Source of the DNA: 66-474 sp035281745
GTDB lineage: Bacteria; Pseudomonadota; Gammaproteobacteria; Xanthomonadales; Rhodanobacteraceae
Assembly: GCA_035281745.1 (NCBI GenBank)
Contig: DATEDI010000021.1
Location: 158,394 to 222,393, forward strand
Length of the DNA: 64,000 bases
Direction: 5' to 3'
Shown: positions 44,963 to 51,944 of the stretch, piece after piece
Layout of the letters: each line of letters begins with the position of its first letter
How positions within the stretch are numbered: position 1 is the stretch's first letter
Made by a program: the position numbers and the translations under genes
Notes under the pieces: model-generated
What the model saw: the letters and a program-made list of their open reading frames with translations, nothing else
What the model was told of the DNA's origin: nothing
Database searches by the model: none

Positions 44963-46405
44963 ATGTCCACCACGTTCGCCTGCAAGCTCGACGCCCCCGG
45001 CAGCGAGCTTGCGCATGTCTGGAGTCACACCATAGGCAGCGGTCGCGCGCTGCTGGCACTGCGCGCCGACTGGCAGGTGCAGATGCGCAAGACGCACGCC
45101 GAACTCGGCGTACGCCACGTCCGCTTCCACGGCCTGCTCAATGACGAGATGTGTACCTACCTCATCGAGTGCGACAAGGACGTGTACTCGTTCTTCAACG
45201 CCGACCAGATCTTCGATTTCCTGGTTTCGATCGGGATGAAACCGTTCGTGGAATTGTCGTTCATGCCGACCGCGCTGCAGAGCGGCGGCGACATCGTGTT
45301 CTTCTACAAGGCCAACGTGACGCCGCCGCGCGACTACGCGAAGTGGGCCGACCTGATCACGCGGCTGGTGAAGCACTGGGTGGCGCGCTACGGCGCCGAG
45401 GAGGTGCGCTCGTGGTATTTCGAGGTGTGGAACGAACCCGACCTCGATGCGTTCTGGAAAGGCAGCAAGGCCGATTACTTCAAGCTGTACCAGTACACCG
45501 CAAATGCAATCAAGGAGGTCGATGCGCGGCTTCGCGTTGGCGGTCCCGCCACCGCCAACGAAGAATGGATTCCGGATTTCCTGGAATTCTGCGCGGCCAA
45601 CAAGCTGCCCGCGGATTTCATTTCCACCCACCACTACCCCACCGATGCCCTCGGCAAGCCCGGCGACGACACCGAAACGCAGCTTTCCGACGCGCCGCGC
45701 GACGTCCTGGTCCAGCGCGTGCGCGCGATGCGCAAGACCGTCGGCGATCGCACGCTCTGCTACACCGAATGGAATTCATCGTCCAACCCGTTCTTCGAAT
45801 TCCACGACCAGCCTTACGCCGCCGCCTTCCTGTTCAAGAACATGCTGGATGTCGCTGACCTCGTGCATTGCTACAGCTGGTGGACCTTCAGCGACATCTT
45901 CGAAGAAAACTATTTTTCGTCGATTCCGTTCCACGGCAGCTTCGGCCTGCAGACCATCCACGGGATCGCCAAACCGAGCTACCGCGCGATGCAGTTGCTG
46001 CATGGCCTCGGCCATTCGCGTCTGCCTGTCGAAGGCTCTCATGCGACGGTGGATGCATGGGCGGTGCGCGCCGACGACACTCACGTCGATCTGCTGCTCA
46101 CCAACCACGCATTCCCGCGCCACGCCGTCGCGACCGAATCGGTGACCTGGCACGTGCAAGGTTCGCGCACGCCCAAGGCCGCGAGCGTGCAACGCGTGGA
46201 CGATGCCCACTGCAACAGCCGGCAGGCATGGGAGGACATGGGTTCGCCCGGTTATCTCGACGCCAGGCAAATCGCGGCGCTCGATCAGGCATCGCAGCTG
46301 AAATCCGAACCTGCCGCCGTCGCGGCGCGGGACGACGGTTTCGACATCCGGCTCGACCTGCCCCCGCACGGCATCGCGGCGGTGCGCGTGGAACTGACAG
46401 CATGA
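44963..46405 (+). CDS. GH39-type glycoside hydrolase
   Basis: The 480-residue TIM-barrel protein resembles GH39 beta-xylosidases. The acid/base Glu158 lies in VWNEPD and the nucleophile candidate Glu269 in CYTEWNSS, about the usual spacing for clan GH-A. The C-terminal part (about 370-480) is a beta-rich accessory domain. No signal peptide is present, so it should act in the cytosol. It starts 44 bases after the glucan synthase. Family GH39 members cleave beta-xylosides and some other beta-glycosides; a substrate linked to cyclic glucan is an inference from location. Confidence 0.85.
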   Translation: MSTTFACKLDAPGSELAHVWSHTIGSGRALLALRADWQVQMRKTHAELGVRHVRFHGLLNDEMCTYLIECDKDVYSFFNADQIFDFLVSIGMKPFVELSFMPTALQSGGDIVFFYKANVTPPRDYAKWADLITRLVKHWVARYGAEEVRSWYFEVWNEPDLDAFWKGSKADYFKLYQYTANAIKEVDARLRVGGPATANEEWIPDFLEFCAANKLPADFISTHHYPTDALGKPGDDTETQLSDAPRDVLVQRVRAMRKTVGDRTLCYTEWNSSSNPFFEFHDQPYAAAFLFKNMLDVADLVHCYSWWTFSDIFEENYFSSIPFHGSFGLQTIHGIAKPSYRAMQLLHGLGHSRLPVEGSHATVDAWAVRADDTHVDLLLTNHAFPRHAVATESVTWHVQGSRTPKAASVQRVDDAHCNSRQAWEDMGSPGYLDARQIAALDQASQLKSEPAAVAARDDGFDIRLDLPPHGIAAVRVELTA

Positions 46406-46415
46406 GGCGTACGCG

Positions 46416-47813
46416 ATGTCCGCCAACGTGACTTCCCCGCCCACGACACCGACTTCCGGCGGACGCAACATCGATCGCAGCAGCCACACCGACGAGGCGG
46501 TGCTGGACGACCTGCAATGCAAGGCGTTCCGCTTCTTCGAGCGGCACGTCAATCCCGAGACCGGGCTGGTGCTCGATTCCACCCGCCCGACCCAGCCGGC
46601 CAGCATCGCCGCGGTCGGCTTCGCGCTGTCGTGCTATCCGATCGGGGTCGAGCGCGGCTGGATGCCGTATCGCGATGCACTCGCATACACACTCGCCGCG
46701 CTGCGCTTCTTCGATGCGGCGGACCAGAGCGGCGCAAAGGACGGCGTCGGCTACAAGGGGTTCTTCTATCACTTCCTCGATCCGAAAAGCGCCACGCGCA
46801 CGTGGAGATGCGAGTTGTCCACCATCGACACCGCGCTGCTGCTGGCAGGGATGCTGGTGGCCGCGCGCTATTTTTCCGGCGACGGCGCCGACGAGCGCGA
46901 AGTACGCGAACGCGCGCATTCGATCTACGCACGGATAGACTGGCGCTGGGCGCAGAACGGCAGCGACGCGATCGCGCTGGGCTGGAAACCGGAATCGGGC
47001 TTCCTCAAGTGCCGCTGGTTCGGCTACAGCGAGGCGCTGATCCTGTACGTGCTGGCGCTGGCCGCGCCCGAATTTTCGGTGACGCCGGCTGCGTATGACG
47101 CGTGGACGTCCACCTTCAAATGGCGACGCCTGTACGGCCACGACGTGCTCTACGCCGGACCGCTGTTCATCCACCAGTTCTCGCACATCTGGATCGACAC
47201 GCGCGGCATCCGCGACCGATTCATGGCAGCCAAACACACCGACTATTTCGAGAACAGCCGCGCCGCCACCGAAATCCAGCGCGAATACGCGCGCCGCAAC
47301 CCGCGCCGGTTCGTCGGTTACGAAAAAAATTGCTGGGGCTTTTCGGCCACCGACGGTCCCGGCGACGTCAAGGCCACGTATCGCGGACGCGTGCGCCAGT
47401 TCTTCGACTACACCGCGCGTGGCGCGCCGTTCGGTCCCGACGACGGCACCATTTCGCCGTGGTCGGCGATCGCCTCGTTGCCGTTCGCGCCGAAGATCGT
47501 GCTGGAAGAAATCCGTCACCTCGAAGAAGTGATCGGGCACAGTCCCGCGGGCTACGGCTTCCACGCCTCGTTCAACATGTCGTATCCCGAGCCCAACTAC
47601 GGCGGTCCGGACGGCATGACCGCGTGGGTTTCGCGGTGGCACTTCGCGCTGCACCAGGGACCGATCGTGCTGATGATCGAGAACCATCGCAGCCGGATGA
47701 TCTGGGACCTGATGTGCGGCTGCCTCCCGATTCGCACGGGCCTGCAGCGCGCGGGCTTCGCCGGCGGCTGGCTGGACAGCGCACCCCAATCCAACACGGA
47801 GGAATCGCCATGA
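46416..47813 (+). CDS. Glycoamylase/GH144-like protein (endo-beta-1,2-glucanase family)
   Basis: The 465-residue protein matches the glycoamylase domain family to which the GH144 endo-beta-1,2-glucanases belong. Visible family segments are LQCKAFRFFERHVNPETGLVLDSTRP, ASIAAVGFALSCYPIG and YKGFFYHFLDP. Others are ELSTIDTALLLAGML, KCRWFGYSEALILYVLAL, FIHQFSHIWID and NCWGFSATDGPGD. Characterised GH144 enzymes are usually exported, but this one has no signal peptide. It follows the GH39 gene by ten bases and overlaps the SDR gene by four. Cleavage of beta-1,2-glucan made by the neighbouring synthase is a good hypothesis, but the related domain also occurs in other glucanases. Confidence 0.85.
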   Translation: MSANVTSPPTTPTSGGRNIDRSSHTDEAVLDDLQCKAFRFFERHVNPETGLVLDSTRPTQPASIAAVGFALSCYPIGVERGWMPYRDALAYTLAALRFFDAADQSGAKDGVGYKGFFYHFLDPKSATRTWRCELSTIDTALLLAGMLVAARYFSGDGADEREVRERAHSIYARIDWRWAQNGSDAIALGWKPESGFLKCRWFGYSEALILYVLALAAPEFSVTPAAYDAWTSTFKWRRLYGHDVLYAGPLFIHQFSHIWIDTRGIRDRFMAAKHTDYFENSRAATEIQREYARRNPRRFVGYEKNCWGFSATDGPGDVKATYRGRVRQFFDYTARGAPFGPDDGTISPWSAIASLPFAPKIVLEEIRHLEEVIGHSPAGYGFHASFNMSYPEPNYGGPDGMTAWVSRWHFALHQGPIVLMIENHRSRMIWDLMCGCLPIRTGLQRAGFAGGWLDSAPQSNTEESP

Positions 47814-48628
47814 ATGCACAACCCCCGCCCCGCTCCCTGGCCGGGCAGAACGCGCTGGTCACCGGCGCGAATTCCGGCATCGGCGAAGGCATCGCGCGTG
47901 AACTCGCCGTGCGCGGCGCCAACGTCGCGGTCAACTACGTGGTGCATCCGGAGGTCGCGCAGAAGATCTGCGACGAGATCAATGCGGGCGGCGCGGGCAA
48001 GGCCATCGCGGTGCAGGCGGATGTCAGCAAGGAAGACCAGGTGCAGGCGATGTTCGCCGAAGCCGTGAAACAGTTCGGCACGCTCGACATCGTGTGTTCC
48101 AACGCGGGCATCCAGCGCGACGCGCGGCTGGTGGACATGACGCTGGAGCAATGGGATCAGGTGATCGGCGTGAATCTCACCGGCGCCTTCCTCGTCGCAC
48201 GTGAAGCCGCGCGTGAATTCGCCCGGCGCGGCATGCGCGATGTTTCGAAAGCGCTCGGCAAGATCATCTTCACCAGCTCCGTGCACCAGGAAATCCCGTG
48301 GGCCGGGCATTGCAACTACGCCACCACCAAGGGCGGCATCATGCAATTGATGGAATCGATCGCGCAGGAACTGGCGCCGCAGAAGATCCGCGTCAATTCG
48401 ATTTGCCCCGGCGCCATCGAAACCGCGATCAACACCAAGGCATGGAGCACGCCGCAGGCCGCGACGGCACTGGAAAGGCTGATCCCATACGGGCGCATCG
48501 GCATCCCTGCCGACATCGCCAAGGTCGCCGCATGGCTCGCCTCCGACGAAGCCGACTACATCTGCGGCGCGTCGATCTACGTCGACGGCGGCATGACGCT
48601 GTATCCGGGGTTTGCCACCGGCGGGTAA
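47810..48628 (+). CDS. SDR-family dehydrogenase, glucose 1-dehydrogenase-like
   Basis: The 272-residue classical short-chain dehydrogenase has the cofactor loop TGANSGIG at residues 18-25 and NAGIQ. The catalytic Tyr170 and Lys174 sit in NYATTKGG, and the PG motif is ICPGAIET. Overall it most resembles bacterial glucose 1-dehydrogenases, which give gluconolactone. The ATG at 47810 overlaps the preceding stop codon (ATGA) behind GGAGGAA. With the SMP-30 gene upstream it could feed gluconate production. The longer frame upstream is only shadow. Confidence 0.88.
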   Translation: MNAQPPPRSLAGQNALVTGANSGIGEGIARELAVRGANVAVNYVVHPEVAQKICDEINAGGAGKAIAVQADVSKEDQVQAMFAEAVKQFGTLDIVCSNAGIQRDARLVDMTLEQWDQVIGVNLTGAFLVAREAAREFARRGMRDVSKALGKIIFTSSVHQEIPWAGHCNYATTKGGIMQLMESIAQELAPQKIRVNSICPGAIETAINTKAWSTPQAATALERLIPYGRIGIPADIAKVAAWLASDEADYICGASIYVDGGMTLYPGFATGG

Positions 48629-48727
48629 TACAGACTGCGATCGGCGCCGAGCTTTGACCGCAGCTATACTTCCGGTTGCACGGGAGGCCCGACTCTGAAC
48701 AAGCCCAGCGCCCAGGATATTCGACAG

Positions 48728-49393
48728 ATGCCGCTCTACACCGCGGCCGAAGCCGCAAGGTTTTTGCACCTTCCGGCGTCCACCGTACGCGCGTGGGCGT
48801 TTGGCCAAGGCTACAAGGTGAACGGCCAACAGCGCCGTTTTCAGCCGGTCGTCAGCACTTCCGATCCGAAGGGACGGCGGCTGTCTTTCGTCAATCTCGT
48901 GGAACTGCTCGTTCTGGCAGCCATTCGCAAAGAACATCACGTCGAACTGAAGCAGGTACGCAACGCCGTCGAGTTCCTGCGCAAAAGGTATCCAAGCGAG
49001 CATCCGCTGGCCCATCATCAGTTCCAGACCGATGGCATCGATCTGTTCGTCGAGAAATACGGCAAGCTGCTGAACATTTCGAAAGACGGTCAGCTTGCGA
49101 TGAAGGCGCTGATCCAGCGTTACCTGAAACTGGTGGAACGCGACGCGTCGGGCGTGCCGTTCAAGCTGCATTTGCCGCGACGCGCCGACACGTCGGAACC
49201 GCTGGCTGCCGTGGTCATCGATCCGGAACGCGGTTACGGGCGGCCGGTCCTCGACGGTCGCGGAATCCGCACCGAGGTGATTGTCGAGCGGTTCCAGGCC
49301 GGCGAGTCCATCGCTTCGCTGGCCAACGACTACGGAGTAAACAGCGCGGTCGTGGAAGACATCTTGCGGAGCCAGCAACCGCTTGCCGCGTAG
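48728..49393 (+). CDS. DUF433 protein with N-terminal MerR-like helix-turn-helix
   Basis: The 221-residue protein has an N-terminal helix-turn-helix of MerR or excisionase type (YTAAEAARFLHLPASTVRAWA, residues 4-24). A C-terminal DUF433 segment follows (about 165-215, GRPVLDGRGIRTEVIVERFQAGESIASLANDYGV). DUF433 proteins are antitoxins next to a DUF5615 PIN-like toxin in known VapBC-type pairs. Here no such toxin gene is found; only a 212-base gap follows. A TATACT box at 48665-48670 may be its -10. It could be an orphan antitoxin or a regulator. Confidence 0.8.
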   Translation: MPLYTAAEAARFLHLPASTVRAWAFGQGYKVNGQQRRFQPVVSTSDPKGRRLSFVNLVELLVLAAIRKEHHVELKQVRNAVEFLRKRYPSEHPLAHHQFQTDGIDLFVEKYGKLLNISKDGQLAMKALIQRYLKLVERDASGVPFKLHLPRRADTSEPLAAVVIDPERGYGRPVLDGRGIRTEVIVERFQAGESIASLANDYGVNSAVVEDILRSQQPLAA

Positions 49394-49605
49394 GCTGAAC
49401 GCAATCGCTACCGAATCCACCTGCGGTTGACGGGACCGTGAATCATCCCCACAATGGGCTTGCGAGCAACGCAGAGTTTGTCGGAACCGCTGTGAGCGGC
49501 CATCCAAACCCGCGAATCAATGCCTCGGGCCTCCAAACCGAAATGCTCAAAATCGCCGCAGCCGGTTTCTGATGCGCCGAACATCAGCAGGCGGGAGATG
49601 ACGCC

Positions 49606-50166
49606 ATGCTAAAGAACCGCGATCGGGAAAAGTTCATCCAGGCGATCCTGTACTTCGCCCACAACACGCGCGCGCTTGGCAAAGTAAAGCTTTTCAAGCT
49701 GCTCTACCTGCTGGATTTCGAGCACTTCCGTCAGACGGGACGCAGCGTGACCGGGCTGGACTACCGCGCTTGGAAGATGGGCCCGGTGCCAGCGGCCCTC
49801 GTCCAGCAATGGGACGAGCTGGATGATGACCTCGCAATGGCCATCCGGATTGAGCCGCGCCCGGTCATCGACTATGTACGCGAAAACGTTGTCGCTCTCC
49901 AGCCGTTCAACGACGAACACTTCTCGAAACGCGAATTGCGCCTGCTCCAGGAAATCGCGGAGCGGTTCCGGGACACCCTCTCGGAGAAGATGATCGATGT
50001 GACGCACGCCGAAAACGGCGCTTGGGCCAAAACCTGGGACGGCGGCAACGGCAACGACAACACCATTCCCTACACGCTCGCCATCGCCGACGACGACCCG
50101 AACCGCGAGGCAATGCTGGAGGCGGCGTCAGAATACGAGGCCATCGCCGCGGCGCAATACCGATAA
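49606..50166 (+). CDS. Panacea (DUF4065/SocA-like) domain protein, probable antitoxin
   Basis: The 186-residue protein contains a Panacea domain. The recognisable part is KVKLFKLLYLLDFEHFRQTGRSVTGLDYRAWKMGPVPAALVQQWDEL, the core helices of DUF4065. In published work Panacea-domain proteins neutralise many unrelated toxins. It is followed four bases later by a small gene, as in type II toxin-antitoxin pairs where the antitoxin comes first. A GGGAG site precedes the ATG. Function as an antitoxin is inferred. Confidence 0.8.
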   Translation: MLKNRDREKFIQAILYFAHNTRALGKVKLFKLLYLLDFEHFRQTGRSVTGLDYRAWKMGPVPAALVQQWDELDDDLAMAIRIEPRPVIDYVRENVVALQPFNDEHFSKRELRLLQEIAERFRDTLSEKMIDVTHAENGAWAKTWDGGNGNDNTIPYTLAIADDDPNREAMLEAASEYEAIAAAQYR

Positions 50167-50170
50167 GCGG

Positions 50171-50623
50171 ATGGCTCCCGTTCTGCCGAAAGGATTACGG
50201 CCGGGAACCATTCTCCATCACCCGTATTTCTACGCAGACGCAAACGGCGAACTGAAACCGAAATATCTCGTGGTCTTGGCGCCGGCCCGAAGCGGTGACG
50301 TGATCTGGCGGCTGCTGACCAGCCAGCACGCGGACATGCGCCCTGAAAAGCCGCCCTGCCATCACGGTGATCCTTATCCCGGCTTCTATCTCGGCGTGAT
50401 CGACACCTCGGCGGGGCTGGGCAAGAAAAGCTGGCTCGATCTGCGCCCGCTGGACGACGGCGACAGCATCGACATCGCCTATCTGTTGAAGCGAGGGGTG
50501 CTGACTATCGAAACCTCGATCAACAGCAATTCGTTGCGCGCGGCGCTGGAATGCGCTGCGGCCGCCAATGACACGACGCAAGCGCAGGAACGTGCGATCC
50601 GGGATCAACTGGCCGCGCTGTAG
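50171..50623 (+). CDS. Small protein, possible PemK/MazF-like toxin partner of the Panacea gene
   Basis: The 150-residue protein is not firmly recognised. Residues 6-50 (KGLRPGTILHHPYFYADANGELKPKYLVVLAPA) resemble the start of PemK/MazF-type barrels, in which a Gly-rich turn and a Lys or Arg before a hydrophobic strand open the fold. The rest has no diagnostic motif. It begins four bases after the Panacea gene and ends three bases before the hsdS stop codon on the other strand. The position supports a toxin role; the fold call is tentative. Confidence 0.5.
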   Translation: MAPVLPKGLRPGTILHHPYFYADANGELKPKYLVVLAPARSGDVIWRLLTSQHADMRPEKPPCHHGDPYPGFYLGVIDTSAGLGKKSWLDLRPLDDGDSIDIAYLLKRGVLTIETSINSNSLRAALECAAAANDTTQAQERAIRDQLAAL

Positions 50624-50626
50624 GCC

Positions 50627-51811
50627 TCATGCTGCAAATGCACGATGCAGCAAGGTATCGAAGGCGGCTTGCGCGGTGACGAGCGCGGCGGTTTGTCGTG
50701 CGGCGATGCTGCGCGCGGCTTCGGCTTTGGCGGCGAATTGGCGTTGCAGGTCAATGGGCGGAATAACCACTGGCAACGTTTTTAACTTTGCCTGCGAAAT
50801 GTTTTTCATCGAGCCGCCAGTACCTGAAGCAAGCTGGCTGAGCAGTTTCCGCATCGCCGGCTGCTGCAATAATTGCAGCATGAAAGCAGACGCTACTTCG
50901 ACGCCGTTACGCCACACGAATCGCCACAACTTGTCAGGTAGCAACGTTTGGCCATCGGTGGCCTCCACCAAAGCCGTAGCGCCCACCAGCGCTTCCGTAT
51001 TCGCGCGCGAGAACAGCAGATCGCCGGGTCGCACAAAGTACGAGGGCTGCGGCGCGAAATCCGCAGGCAGGGGCTTTGATTCGCTTTCGATGTAATGGCC
51101 TGACGTCACCGCGCTGATTTTGAGGACGCGCAAGTTCGATGCACCCTCATCGCCTGCTTGAATGTTTTTGCCGCCCTCGAAGCGTTCGATCAAATCGCCA
51201 AGCGGAATTACGCGCCAGCGCCTGCGGTTTATAGCGGGGTCGCCGAACATGTCGAGGAAGATGGCCGGGATCAGTTCGGCGGCTTTGCGCTGCGCTTCGC
51301 GGCGCAGGCGCACGATGCCTTCGGCGCGTCTGAGAAGATCGACGATGCGGCGTTGTTCGGCAAGCGATGGGAAAGCAATTTCAAATTTGCGCAGCGCCCC
51401 GCGCGCAATTTCCTTGAAAGTGGTGCCGCCGGCGTGCTGGAGCATTTTTTCGCGCTGCGTGCGCAGCCAGTACGCCAAAAATTCTGGCTGCAAGTCCGCG
51501 CCGCAAACAAAATTGACGAAACCCTGATTGGTACAAATTGGAACCGTGGAAACGGCCGTGAAGCCGATAGTTGCACGGCTAGTCAGCAGGACTGCTCCTG
51601 CGGGAAGCAGCTTCGTTGAACTATTTTTCAGGCCAGTTTCGGTGACGGTTTCCTTTGTCCCGGAAATATAAAACCCATTGAGCGACGTCACGTCTGTGGG
51701 CGTTGCCCACGCAATGTTTCCGCCGAAGTAACTGGCGTCAGTTCGCGATGGCGTGCCCCCGCCAAACACCTCCGCGACCTCTTCAAGACGCGCTGTACGC
51801 CAATCCCTCAT
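50627..51811 (-). CDS. hsdS: Type I restriction-modification specificity subunit
   Basis: The 394-residue HsdS sets the DNA recognition sequence of the type I complex. Two target-recognition domains are visible (about 1-165 and 200-375). Conserved segments are WATPTDVTSLNGFYISGTKETVTETGL and FPSLAEQRRIVDLLRRAEGIVRLRREAQRKAAEL, the central helical spacer. LASGTGGSMKNISQAKLKTLPVVIPPIDLQRQF starts the second spacer. It is the last gene of the minus-strand hsdR-hsdM-hsdS run, separated from hsdM by a REPIN-like element. It ends tail-to-tail with the possible toxin gene. Confidence 0.92.
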   Translation of the reverse strand: MRDWRTARLEEVAEVFGGGTPSRTDASYFGGNIAWATPTDVTSLNGFYISGTKETVTETGLKNSSTKLLPAGAVLLTSRATIGFTAVSTVPICTNQGFVNFVCGADLQPEFLAYWLRTQREKMLQHAGGTTFKEIARGALRKFEIAFPSLAEQRRIVDLLRRAEGIVRLRREAQRKAAELIPAIFLDMFGDPAINRRRWRVIPLGDLIERFEGGKNIQAGDEGASNLRVLKISAVTSGHYIESESKPLPADFAPQPSYFVRPGDLLFSRANTEALVGATALVEATDGQTLLPDKLWRFVWRNGVEVASAFMLQLLQQPAMRKLLSQLASGTGGSMKNISQAKLKTLPVVIPPIDLQRQFAAKAEAARSIAARQTAALVTAQAAFDTLLHRAFAA

Positions 51812-51832
51812 GCTGCGTCAGGCCCCACTGCC

Positions 51833-51912
51833 GTTATCCCGGCGAAAGCCGGGATCCATTTTGATTCTTTTACGAAGCGGAAAAGATCATAGATTCCCGC
51901 TTGCGCGGGAAT
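51833..51912. repeat. REPIN-like palindromic repeat pair
   Basis: Two inverted repeat units face each other: stem 51836-51843 with 51848-51855 (loop gaaa), and stem 51893-51900 with 51905-51912 (loop ttgc). Both belong to the dispersed palindromic type with core CCCG(C/G)...(C/G)CGGG, common in Xanthomonadales. Together with the intervening 37 bases they form a REPIN of the kind mobilised by RAYT transposases; no RAYT gene is in the window. The element sits between hsdM and hsdS. Confidence 0.8.
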
Positions 51913-51944
51913 GACGAGCAAGAGCAAAGGCGATCCTTTAAGCA

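Noticed and set aside
49394..49605. A 31-codon minus-strand frame (MAAHSGSDKLCVARKP...) as the missing toxin
   Set aside because: It is too short, has no ribosome site seen, and no similarity to PIN-like toxins was recognised.
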